Assembly (NCBI GenBank): GCA_036676475.1
Contig: JAKFCU010000038.1
Span: 39,098-103,097, forward strand
Length of the DNA stretch: 64,000 bases
Reading direction: 5' to 3'
Source: LC029 sp036676475
GTDB lineage: Bacteria; Bacillota; Bacilli; Aneurinibacillales; RAOX-1
In this document: positions 42,057 to 49,457 of the stretch, one piece after another
How positions within the stretch are numbered: position 1 is the first letter of the stretch
How the letters are laid out: each line of letters opens with the position of its first letter
The notes under the pieces: model-generated
Databases searched by the model: none
The model's input: the letters and a program-made list of their open reading frames with translations, nothing else
What the model was told of the DNA's origin: nothing
Translations under genes and position numbers: made by a program

Positions 42057-42371
42057 TTAACAATGACTATCACCATGTAAGAAACTTCCCTCTATTCTTA
42101 AATAGAGAACGTTTAGTTCGCTGATTTTTCCCGAGAGGTCATTCAAGGCTTCCATAATTTCAAAGAAGTCTTCAGGACGTGACTGAAGCTCTTCATACTT
42201 TTTCATGTATATCTTATCAAATTCAAGAATTTTTGCCGGGATTTTTGACGTGATGGCCTGTGTTTTATCGTAGAAATCTGCGATCTCTGCAGCCTCCCAA
42301 TTTTCCATGGGGATGTGGATGACCGGCATATCTAGTTCTATTCGCGGATCATATATAAAGTTAAATTTCAT
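42057..42371 (-). CDS. Hypothetical protein, 104 aa
   Basis: This soluble protein begins MKFNFIYDPRIELDMPVIHI and continues with helical charged sequence containing ADFYDKTQAITSKIPAKILEF and EDFFEIMEALNDLSGKI. A GGAGGGAG ribosome binding site precedes ATG 42371, and a terminator follows. It has no recognisable domain; function unknown. The length, ribosome binding site and terminator support it as a gene. Confidence 0.65.
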   Translation of the reverse strand: MKFNFIYDPRIELDMPVIHIPMENWEAAEIADFYDKTQAITSKIPAKILEFDKIYMKKYEELQSRPEDFFEIMEALNDLSGKISELNVLYLRIEGSFLHGDSHC

Positions 42372-42472
42372 CTCTATCTCCCTCCATTCCCTGTATTATA
42401 CACGATATAATTAAAGATTGGCAGGGGGGAGAGAGCATATAAGATTTCCTATTTTTAACGAGGTATATTCCA

Positions 42473-42877
42473 ATGAGACTCTACTTGTCTGTTGCTTTCG
42501 GCGGCTTTTTAGGTGCGCTTGCTCGCGCTTTCAGCAGTCAGTTGCTTCCAGGGGAAGGAACCCTATTTCCTATCGGAACCTTTATCATTAACCTTATTGG
42601 TTGTTTCTTCTTAAGCTACCTGATCCATCTTCCATCTTTTCAAAAAAGGTGGCCGCTTTACATTCGAACGGGAATCACAACCGGATTCATTGGGTCTTTC
42701 ACGACCTTTTCCACGCTTAGTGTTGAATCCCTGCAATTACTTCAACATAACCAATGGGAAGTGATGGCTAGCTATTTGTTGCTAAGTGTATTAGGAGGCT
42801 TTATTTTTGTGCATTTTGGCTTGCTGATGGCTACTAAAAGAAATCAGCAAGGAAATGAAAGGGAGAATCAATCATGA
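42473..42877 (+). CDS. crcB: Fluoride channel Fluc/CrcB, first copy
   Basis: This 134-residue protein with four transmembrane helices exports fluoride. The GGFLGALARAF start, the central TFIINLIGCFFLSY and the TTFSTLSVE motif (residues near 78) are family hallmarks. A hydrophilic tail of about 20 residues follows the last helix. Its ATGA stop/start overlaps the second copy by four bases, so the two are translationally coupled. Paired CrcB proteins commonly form antiparallel heterodimers. I see no fluoride riboswitch upstream. Confidence 0.92.
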   Translation: MRLYLSVAFGGFLGALARAFSSQLLPGEGTLFPIGTFIINLIGCFFLSYLIHLPSFQKRWPLYIRTGITTGFIGSFTTFSTLSVESLQLLQHNQWEVMASYLLLSVLGGFIFVHFGLLMATKRNQQGNERENQS

Positions 42878-43221
42878 CCGAATGGCTATTGATTGGATTG
42901 GGCGGGATGCTAGGAGCGCTGGTTCGCTTCAGCGTGGCTAAATTATTAGCAGACCGTTGGCATCATACCTTTCCTCTCCCTACTTTTATTGTGAATATGT
43001 TGGGCTCCTTTTTGTTAGGTTGGGTCATTCTGTTGGACCTTCCATCACTTCAATTATTTCTCGGTGTAGGTGGGATGGGAGCTCTTACTACTTTTTCTAC
43101 TTTTATGGTCGAGGGGCACCAATTGATTCAAAAGGGGAAGTGGGTTCTTTCTTTCGTTTACATGCTAGGAAGTGTATGTTTGGGTGTTATGCTGGCCTTC
43201 CTGTCCCATCAGTGGATATAG
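42874..43221 (+). CDS. crcB: Fluoride channel Fluc/CrcB, second copy
   Basis: This 115-residue, four-helix protein has GGMLGALVRFSVA at its start, TFIVNMLGSFLLG in the second helix, and GALTTFSTFMVEG before the last helix. It begins inside the end of the first crcB gene. The two proteins differ clearly from each other, consistent with an obligate antiparallel heterodimer, although each could also homodimerise. Confidence 0.92.
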   Translation: MTEWLLIGLGGMLGALVRFSVAKLLADRWHHTFPLPTFIVNMLGSFLLGWVILLDLPSLQLFLGVGGMGALTTFSTFMVEGHQLIQKGKWVLSFVYMLGSVCLGVMLAFLSHQWI

Positions 43222-43267
43222 ACAAACAATAACATACATAAATAGGCAGGAAACACACAAACTATAC

Positions 43268-43350
43268 ATAACTCCTTCGATGGAGCAACAGGAGTAATAC
43301 ATGGGGATGTCCCATGAGGGGCGTATCCTGCTAACAGCCAGCTTGTCCTG
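43268..43350 (+). other. Unassigned structured leader-like region
   Basis: Three inverted repeats are packed within 80 bases: CTCC-TTCGAT-GGAG, CATGGGGA-TGTCCCATG and CAGGA...TCCTG, with GCT-AACAGCC-AGC after them. The region precedes the small His-rich gene at 43404 by about 55 bases. It could be a leader RNA or the end of the crcB transcript. It does not match riboswitch consensus sequences that I know. Confidence 0.35.
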
Positions 43351-43403
43351 ATATTGAATATTTGGGGGATTTTCTAGAAAAAAAGGAAGAAGGAGGATTT
43401 ATC

Positions 43404-43577
43404 GTGGCTAAGAAAAAAGCAACCAACTTAGAGGCTGAATTAAGGGATCTTGGCACACATGCAGCAGGGGCAACCCATTTGCATGAAACCCATGAAACAG
43501 CCACACCTCAAGTGATTAATGCACCTGTTGTACCGAATCCGGGTCCATACGATACTCGAACAGGAAATTACGAATAG
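43404..43577 (+). CDS. Small His-rich protein of unknown function, 57 aa
   Basis: The protein starts at GTG 43404, nine bases after AAGGAGG. It is hydrophilic: a basic start (AKKKATNLEAELRDL), then GTHAAGATHLHETHETATP with four His, and a Pro/Gly-rich end (VVPNPGPYDTRTGNYE). The frame to 43362 has no ribosome binding site. No membrane helix is present. The His cluster could bind metal; the function is unknown. It has its own terminator. Confidence 0.65.
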   Translation: MAKKKATNLEAELRDLGTHAAGATHLHETHETATPQVINAPVVPNPGPYDTRTGNYE

Positions 43578-43583
43578 AGTTAG

Positions 43584-43608
43584 AGGTGGCCACTAAGGCC
43601 ACCTTTTC
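43584..43608 (+). terminator. Terminator after the His-rich gene
   Basis: AGGTGGCC and GGCCACCT pair around ACTAA, and TTTTC follows. Confidence 0.83.
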
Positions 43609-43721
43609 ACTAATGTTGAAAAAATGTCACATAACCGAATTTGTACTAGCTTGTTAAATCCTTCTAATAACGTCATAATGGAAAATGGTATATTGAAAAT
43701 GACAGAAAAGAGGATTTTGCA

Positions 43722-44765
43722 ATGAATTTTAATGACACATTTGTTAAAGCCTGTCTAAAGCAAGAAGTGGATCATGTACCGGTATGGTATATGCGTCAAG
43801 CTGGTCGTTATCAACCTGAATATCGTGAAATTCGCAAAAAATATACATTACTTGAGATTTGTCAAATCCCAGAACTTTGTGCTGAGGTTACTACGCTTCC
43901 TGTACAGCAATTAGGCGTGGATGCAGCTATTCTTTTTTCTGATATTATGGTTCCACTTGGACCTATGGGAGTCAAATTCGATATTATCGAAAAAAGAGGT
44001 CCAGTATTAGAAACTCCCTATCGCACGATTGATGATATAAATAGCTTGCGTCCCATACAGCCGGAAGAAGATCTTCCATATGTTTTGGACACCATTCGCA
44101 TTTTAGCAAGAGAGCTAAAAGTTCCTCTTATCGGTTTTACCGGAGCGCCTTTCACCTTGGCTAGCTATATGGTCGAGGGCGGACCTTCCCGAAATTACAT
44201 ACGTACTAAGCAGCTTATGTATAGCCACCCTGATGTATGGCATAACCTAATGGAAAAGCTAGGGGACATGATTGTTACTTATTTGAAAGCACAGGTAGCA
44301 GCAGGGGCGAAGGCCGTACAAATTTTTGACAGTTGGATCGGTGCATTGGCGCCGGCGGATTATGTCCAATACGTCTACCCAACCATGAAACGAATTTTCC
44401 AAGAATTAAAAGAGATTGATGCACCTAAAATTTATTTTGGTGTCGGGTCTGGTGAATTACTTCCCTATTGGAATGACTTAGATACGGATGTCATTGGTTT
44501 GGATTGGCGTGTATCGATTCCAGAAGGACGCGAAAGAATTGGCGAACGCTATGCCGTCCAAGGAAACCTGGACCCCACTTTACTATTAGCTCCATGGTCT
44601 GTTCTTGAAAGCAAAGCAAAAGAGATTATCGACCAAGGGATTCAGAAGCCTGGATTTGTATTTAATTTAGGGCATGGTATTTTCCCGGAAGTTCCTGGAG
44701 ATATGTTAAAGCGATTAACTGATTTTATTCATGAATATAGCGCATCTGTATTAAAAAATAAATAA
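43722..44765 (+). CDS. hemE: Uroporphyrinogen decarboxylase
   Basis: This 347-residue cytoplasmic enzyme decarboxylates uroporphyrinogen III to coproporphyrinogen III. The N-terminal signature PVWYMRQAGRYQPEYR, the ILFSDIMVPLGPMG aspartate, IQIFDSW-like QIFDSWIGAL and the C-terminal FNLGHGIFPEVP are all present. AAAAGAGG precedes ATG 43722. It is the first gene of hemE-hemH-hemY, spaced 16 bp from hemH. Confidence 0.97.
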   Translation: MNFNDTFVKACLKQEVDHVPVWYMRQAGRYQPEYREIRKKYTLLEICQIPELCAEVTTLPVQQLGVDAAILFSDIMVPLGPMGVKFDIIEKRGPVLETPYRTIDDINSLRPIQPEEDLPYVLDTIRILARELKVPLIGFTGAPFTLASYMVEGGPSRNYIRTKQLMYSHPDVWHNLMEKLGDMIVTYLKAQVAAGAKAVQIFDSWIGALAPADYVQYVYPTMKRIFQELKEIDAPKIYFGVGSGELLPYWNDLDTDVIGLDWRVSIPEGRERIGERYAVQGNLDPTLLLAPWSVLESKAKEIIDQGIQKPGFVFNLGHGIFPEVPGDMLKRLTDFIHEYSASVLKNK

Positions 44766-44781
44766 GGAGGCCCTATAGCGT

Positions 44782-45705
44782 ATGGATAAGCAGAAAATAG
44801 GTTTGCTTGTTATGGCCTATGGGACCCCTTCAAGCCTCAATGAAGTTGAGGAATATTATACTCATATCCGCAGAGGAAACCCGCCAACACCTGAAAAACT
44901 CCAAGAACTAATTGACCGTTATGAGGCTATTGGTGGTGTATCACCGCTTAATGCGATCACCAAGAGTCAGGTGGAAGGCTTAGAAAGAAAGCTGAATGAG
45001 AGCACCTGCTCCTTCCAAGTATACGTAGGCATGAAACACGCTCACCCATTCATTGAAGAAACGGTGGAGCAAATGGCCAAAGACGGCATTCATCAGGTGA
45101 TTGGAATTGTATTAGCTCCCCATTATTCTATTATGAGCATAGGGGCTTACAATAAAACAGCAAGGGAAGCTGCCCAAGCACATGGATTGGAAATTTCTTG
45201 TGTCGATAGCTATCACTTAGAGTCCCTGTTTGTTGATGCTCTTGTATTGCGAGTCGAAGCGGCTCTTGCTCGTTTCCCGAAAGCTGAGCGGAAGGAGACC
45301 ATGGTTTTATTTACTGCACATAGCTTACCTGAAAAGATTGTGGAGATGAACGATCCTTATCCGCGACAGTTACGTGAAACTGCAGAAGCGATAGCTACCC
45401 GCGTCGGAATATCCCACTGGGACAATGGCTGGCAAAGTGCAGGGCAAACCAATGTTCCTTGGTTAGGTCCTGATATTCTGGAGAAAATGACTATGCTGAA
45501 GGCAGAAGGAGTCAAACAACTCTTGATCTGTCCGATCGGCTTTGTAAGCGACCATTTAGAAGTATTGTATGATATTGATATAGAATGCCAGAAGCTCGCC
45601 CAAGAACTTGACATTCATTTGGAGCGTACGGCTTCTCTCAATGATGATCCTTTATTCATTGAAGCATTAGCTGATGTCGTTTTAAGAAAAGTGAATGAAC
45701 ATTAG
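44782..45705 (+). CDS. hemH: Ferrochelatase (coproporphyrin type)
   Basis: This 307-residue enzyme inserts Fe2+ into the porphyrin. GLLVMAYGTPSSLNEVEEYYTHIRRG is split near the N-terminus as in Firmicutes ferrochelatases. The metal-site His is in VLFTAHSLPEKI, and CPIGFVSDHLEVLYDID is the conserved C-terminal signature. In Gram-positive bacteria this enzyme (CpfC) acts on coproporphyrin III, and its partners here fit that pathway. AAGGAGG precedes ATG 44782. Confidence 0.97.
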   Translation: MDKQKIGLLVMAYGTPSSLNEVEEYYTHIRRGNPPTPEKLQELIDRYEAIGGVSPLNAITKSQVEGLERKLNESTCSFQVYVGMKHAHPFIEETVEQMAKDGIHQVIGIVLAPHYSIMSIGAYNKTAREAAQAHGLEISCVDSYHLESLFVDALVLRVEAALARFPKAERKETMVLFTAHSLPEKIVEMNDPYPRQLRETAEAIATRVGISHWDNGWQSAGQTNVPWLGPDILEKMTMLKAEGVKQLLICPIGFVSDHLEVLYDIDIECQKLAQELDIHLERTASLNDDPLFIEALADVVLRKVNEH

Positions 45706-45723
45706 GATTAAAGGATAGATACC

Positions 45724-47181
45724 ATGGATGATACTAAACATATTTTGATCGTAGGCGGTGGAATCACAGGGTTGACTGCTGCCTATTACATGCAAAAGAG
45801 TGTCCGGGAGCAAGGGCTTCCCTACACCATCTCCCTAATTGAAGGATCCGAACGGTTAGGAGGTAAAATTCAAACGGAGCTTGTAGACGGGTTTGTCATC
45901 GAAAAGGGACCGGATTCCTTTTTGGCTCGTAAACAAGCCATTATTGATTTGACCCTCGAACTCGGTTTAGTGGATCAATTAGTAGGAACGAATCCCAAGG
46001 CAAGGAAAAATTATATCTTTTATCGCAATCGCCTGCATCTTATGCCCCCCGGTTTAATCTTGGGCATCCCTACCCAGATGGGACCGTTTGTCAAAACGGG
46101 GCTTATTTCTCCCATGGGAAAATTAAGAGCTGCTTTAGATTTGTTGATTCCTTCCCGTAAAGAGGAAGGGGATGAAGCTTTAGGGGCATTCTTACAGCGA
46201 AGATTGGGCAAAGAGGTTGCTGAAAATATTGCCGAGCCTTTACTATCCGGTATCTACGCCGGCGATACGCAGGTCTTAAGCCTTGATGCTACTTTTCCTC
46301 AATTTAAAGCTATAGAAACTAAATATGGAAGCATCATTAAAGGGATGCTTATGAGCAGAAAAGCAGGTGTAGGAGCGCAAACCCCGGCTTTAAACTTACC
46401 CGCTGTCGCCAAGCAAAGTATGTTTTTGAATTATAAAAACGGGCTTGGAACCTTAGTCAACAAATTGATTACAGCACTGGATGGTGTCCATATTCATACT
46501 AAACTATCCGTTAATCAGATTATTCGTGATGAGAAGCAATATCGGGTCATCATGGCGGATCAAAGGGAAGTAAAGGCAGATTCCATCATTCTTGCTACAC
46601 CTGCCTATGTTACCAAGAGCCTATTGCGCGATATGGAGAGCTCTCAGCTTCTAGCGAATACCACTTACGTTTCCGTCGCAAATGTAGTCCTCGCTTTCAA
46701 TCGTGCCGATTTGGATTATCCTTTGGATGCATCCGGATTTGTTATTCCTCGAAATGAGGGAAGAAGTATGACAGCCTGTACGTGGACCTCTTCCAAATGG
46801 ACCCACTCATCCCCAAGCGATAAAGTCCTTTTACGCTGTTATGTAGGACATTCCAAGGACCAGAGTAAGGTCAATTTATCGGATGGTGAGATGGTTGCTA
46901 TGGTCCAAAAGGAAATCAAGGAAATTATGGGGGTTACCGCCAACCCTATCTTTTACCGGATCACCCGATGGGAAAATTCGATGCCTCAATATCAGGTAGG
47001 GCATCTACAAAGATTAAAACAAATTCGACAGGATCTGGCAGCATTTCGCCCTGGCGTGTTTTTAGCGGGGGCTGGATATCAAGGAGTAGGGATCCCCGAT
47101 TGTATTCAACAGGGAAAAGATGCGGTACAACAAGTAATGGAATATGTCTCTGCTGTTGAAACGAAGAAAGCTCCTGTCTAA
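45724..47181 (+). CDS. hemY: Coproporphyrinogen/protoporphyrinogen oxidase HemY (CgoX)
   Basis: This 485-residue FAD enzyme oxidises coproporphyrinogen III to coproporphyrin III with O2. The dinucleotide fold is ILIVGGGITGLTAAYYMQ, followed by ERLGGKIQTELVDGFVIEKGPDSFL. PLLSGIYAGD is a family motif, and the C-terminal FAD contact is FLAGAGYQGVGIPDC. It is the third gene of hemEHY and ends at a hairpin. The predicted order of action is HemE, HemY, HemH, then HemQ, which is not in this window. Confidence 0.96.
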   Translation: MDDTKHILIVGGGITGLTAAYYMQKSVREQGLPYTISLIEGSERLGGKIQTELVDGFVIEKGPDSFLARKQAIIDLTLELGLVDQLVGTNPKARKNYIFYRNRLHLMPPGLILGIPTQMGPFVKTGLISPMGKLRAALDLLIPSRKEEGDEALGAFLQRRLGKEVAENIAEPLLSGIYAGDTQVLSLDATFPQFKAIETKYGSIIKGMLMSRKAGVGAQTPALNLPAVAKQSMFLNYKNGLGTLVNKLITALDGVHIHTKLSVNQIIRDEKQYRVIMADQREVKADSIILATPAYVTKSLLRDMESSQLLANTTYVSVANVVLAFNRADLDYPLDASGFVIPRNEGRSMTACTWTSSKWTHSSPSDKVLLRCYVGHSKDQSKVNLSDGEMVAMVQKEIKEIMGVTANPIFYRITRWENSMPQYQVGHLQRLKQIRQDLAAFRPGVFLAGAGYQGVGIPDCIQQGKDAVQQVMEYVSAVETKKAPV

Positions 47182-47197
47182 ATACAGGGGCTTTCTT
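47167..47197 (+). terminator. Terminator of hemEHY
   Basis: AAAGCTCCTGT and ACAGGGGCTTT pair around CTAAAT, and CTTTTATTTT follows. The stem starts inside the last codons of hemY. Confidence 0.83.
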
Positions 47198-47309
47198 TTA
47201 TTTTTTACTAGTCAATCATCCAATATCCTAATCTTCTATTCTATAGCCTAGTCCACATAGTCAAATCTTGAATAGGATAAGGTATATACTGATTGAAAGG
47301 GTGAATACC

Positions 47310-47642
47310 ATGCGCAAGCATCAAGCCTTTTCGCTTTGCCGACAATATATATACCGCTATGTTCATCTCACGACGAAGGATGGTCGAAGGTATCAGGGTT
47401 ATATTGAAAATGTAGATAGGGATAGTGTCTATTTAGCTATTCCTAACGGGGCAGGAATGAGAGATGGAGATCGTCAGTACTATCCAGAATATCTCTACCC
47501 CGGATATGGCTATCCCTCCTATTATCCGTATCCCATCGATCCTTATTATCCTTATCCTTATCCTCGTAGACGACGTTTCCGCAGACTAGCTCTTCCATTA
47601 TCTTTTTTGGCCGGTATTGCTTTAGGAAGTCTTGCTTTTTAA
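47310..47642 (+). CDS. Protein with Tyr/Pro-rich linker and C-terminal membrane helix, 110 aa
   Basis: Residues 10-45 (YVHLTTKDGRRYQGYIENVDRDSVYLAI) resemble an Sm-like beta fold. A Tyr/Pro tract of about 30 residues follows (repeats of YPYP). Then come an arginine cluster (RRRRFRR) and a short hydrophobic end (LALPLSFLAGIALGSLAF). The start is ATG 47310 behind AAAGGGTG; the longer frame lacks a ribosome binding site. Similar small YPYP proteins occur in spore formers, but I cannot name the family or a function. Confidence 0.7.
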   Translation: MRKHQAFSLCRQYIYRYVHLTTKDGRRYQGYIENVDRDSVYLAIPNGAGMRDGDRQYYPEYLYPGYGYPSYYPYPIDPYYPYPYPRRRRFRRLALPLSFLAGIALGSLAF

Positions 47643-47651
47643 TCCACTTGG

Positions 47652-47686
47652 ATGCGCCACCGCTTTTCTTAGCAGTGGCGCTTTCT
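47652..47686 (+). terminator. Terminator after the YPYP protein gene
   Basis: GCGCCAC and GTGGCGC pair around a 14-base loop, followed by TTTCTT. Confidence 0.75.
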
Positions 47687-47741
47687 TCCGCTAAAGAAAA
47701 ACTTGACTCCCCCTCTGAATGTGCATTAATAGAAGCTTTTT

Positions 47742-47930
47742 TTACGAATGAAAGAAATGGGGCGTGATCCGATTTAAATGGGATACCATCTCTAACCCCG
47801 ATTGAAAAGAGGGAAGAGACGAACCGATGGGCTGTTCGAGTAAAGAATCGTATATCAAGAACTCTTGCAAATGATGGGGAGAGGGGACGACTACAAAGCG
47901 ATTCCTAGGCTGTGGAAGCTCTTCTAGCAT
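47742..47930 (-). CDS. Hypothetical protein, 62 aa
   Basis: GAGGTG precedes ATG 47930 at good spacing. The protein starts MLEELPQPRNRFVVVPSPHH and ends NRITPHFFHS, with no membrane helix or motif. It is convergent with the YPYP gene and divergent from ytxJ. It is supported only by the ribosome binding site and open frame. Confidence 0.45.
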   Translation of the reverse strand: MLEELPQPRNRFVVVPSPHHLQEFLIYDSLLEQPIGSSLPSFQSGLEMVSHLNRITPHFFHS

Positions 47931-48067
47931 TTTAACACCTCGCATCTGTCATAGTATGAACCTATATTATTATGGACAAAAGGATGCTTGTGTATACCAT
48001 TTCTTGCCTTTTTGGATTTATTTGATATAATTTTTTGAGGAACAAGATAATGGAGGAGGGTCACATC

Positions 48068-48418
48068 ATGCCACAATGGAAAGAAATTCAAACGACCGAT
48101 GAGTGGAATCAAGTGTTGGAGGATTCCCAAGTCAAGCCCATTCTCGTATTGAAACATAGTACAACATGTCCCGTAAGCGCTGCCGCCTTTGGTGAATACG
48201 AGCATTTCCTTAAAGAGGTCGAAAATGATGGGGTATCGTACATATTGGTTAAGGTGATTGAATCAAGACCTGTGTCCAATCAGATTGCATCTGATCTAGA
48301 AGTGAAGCATGAATCCCCACAAGCCATTCTTATCAAGGAGAAGAATACGATTTGGAACGCATCACATTGGAAGATAACCAAATCAACGCTTCATGAGGTG
48401 TTACAAAGTAAACTCTAA
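48068..48418 (+). CDS. ytxJ: Bacilliredoxin-like protein YtxJ (BrxC)
   Basis: This 116-residue thioredoxin-fold protein removes bacillithiol from S-bacillithiolated proteins or acts as a redox sensor in Bacillales. The active-site region is LKHSTTCPVSAAAFGEY, with a single Cys (TCPVS). The C-terminal cis-Pro segment is HESPQAILIKE. ATG 48068 lies seven bases after GGAGGAGGG. The gene implies bacillithiol use in this organism. Confidence 0.9.
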   Translation: MPQWKEIQTTDEWNQVLEDSQVKPILVLKHSTTCPVSAAAFGEYEHFLKEVENDGVSYILVKVIESRPVSNQIASDLEVKHESPQAILIKEKNTIWNASHWKITKSTLHEVLQSKL

Positions 48419-48425
48419 TACGAAA

Positions 48426-48452
48426 TAAAGCTATCTTTTGGTAGCTTTACTT
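48426..48452 (+). terminator. Terminator of ytxJ
   Basis: TAAAGCTATC and GGTAGCTTTA pair (one G-U) and are followed by CTTAATT. Confidence 0.7.
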
Positions 48453-48493
48453 AATTAAGATCCAATCTATCTAAAGTACGAAAGGAGACCTCA

Positions 48494-48652
48494 ATGAAAC
48501 CACTTCCGATATCTGCAGAAACTGCAGTTAAGCTTGCTGAGAAAATGAATATTCCTCTAGAACAACTCATGCATATGCCCCAGCATATTTTGATGAAAAA
48601 GCTGATGGAGTTATCTCAGCAGGAACAAGAGCAAAAAGAAGAGAAAGAGTAA
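48494..48652 (+). CDS. YycC-like small protein, 52 aa
   Basis: The protein begins MKPLPISAETAVKLAEKMNI and continues through LEQLMHMPQHILMKKLMEL, matching the YycC-type family of Bacillales, and it ends in a charged tail. AAAGGAGACC precedes ATG 48494. Function unknown. It is a very short gene easily missed by automated callers. Confidence 0.78.
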   Translation: MKPLPISAETAVKLAEKMNIPLEQLMHMPQHILMKKLMELSQQEQEQKEEKE

Positions 48653-48667
48653 AAAAGTAGTACAAAG

Positions 48668-48706
48668 TTAAGGTCTGTGAATTGAATCCGCAGACCTTAA
48701 CCTTTT
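48668..48706. terminator. Bidirectional terminator between the YycC-like gene and the exonuclease gene
   Basis: TTAAGGTCTG and CAGACCTTAA form a perfect ten-base stem around a 13-base loop, with CCTTTT following. Confidence 0.85.
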
Positions 48707-48716
48707 GCAAGGGTTG

Positions 48717-49457
48717 TTATAATGAATGTGACTGATGAAGAAGATGCATGGATTTAACATAATTATCCAATCCTCGTATCGTTGTTATTCCACGTTGTTC
48801 TAATTGGTCTAAAAATTTAAGGAAAAGGTGTGCGGTCATCCTTGCGTCCTCCAAGGCATGATGACGTTCGTGAATGGAGATCTCATACATTTTGAGCAAA
48901 TAGTCCAAATTATGCAGCTTATTAACCGGATTTAAATGATAGGAAAGCATCATCGTATCAATGATAGGATTCCTTAATTTCTTTTTACAATATTTTTTCA
49001 GTTGAGTGTTAATAAAATGAAGATCAAAATCAGCGCAGTGGGCAACTAAATAATGAGAACCGATAAATTGCAAAAATTGGTGAATGACGACAAGAGCTGG
49101 AGGAGCATCAATCAGATTCTCCTCCAACACTCCTGTAAGCGATTTCACTTCAGGCGGAATGGACCGGTAGGGGTTGATCCACTCATGAAAGGTATGTGTA
49201 TCCTCGACAGCTCCATTACGTATCATGACAGCACCAATCGAGATCAGTTCGTCACCTGCATAAGGATAAAACCCGGTAGTTTCCGTATCAAAAACGATAA
49301 ATGCAGCCTGTTTTAATGGCATCTGCGGATCAGGTTTTTGGTTATTCAACAGTTGTAATTGCTGGGATATAGAGTCGAGTAATTCTGAAGTGTACGTAAT
49401 TTTAGTTTTCTTCTCAAATAATATATGGCTTATCCATTTCTTAAATCCTGTTATCAT
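48717..49457 (-). CDS. DnaQ-like 3'-5' exonuclease
   Basis: This 246-residue protein carries the DEDDh exonuclease motifs: FDTETTG (ExoI), HCADFDLHF (ExoII) and HHALEDARMTA (ExoIII). A short N-terminal helical region precedes the domain. The start is ATG 49457, seven bases after GGAGGGG, overlapping the TGA of the upstream gene by four bases. The adjacent CBS/DUF294 protein and the nearby acetate transporter match a cluster often seen with acetate uptake and acetyl-CoA synthetase genes. Its biological substrate there is unclear. Confidence 0.87.
   Translation of the reverse strand: MITGFKKWISHILFEKKTKITYTSELLDSISQQLQLLNNQKPDPQMPLKQAAFIVFDTETTGFYPYAGDELISIGAVMIRNGAVEDTHTFHEWINPYRSIPPEVKSLTGVLEENLIDAPPALVVIHQFLQFIGSHYLVAHCADFDLHFINTQLKKYCKKKLRNPIIDTMMLSYHLNPVNKLHNLDYLLKMYEISIHERHHALEDARMTAHLFLKFLDQLEQRGITTIRGLDNYVKSMHLLHQSHSL

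Noticed and set aside
42372..42472. Possible fluoride riboswitch before crcB
   Set aside because: The conserved GATG...CCGCC and CTGATGG elements of the motif are absent in this interval.
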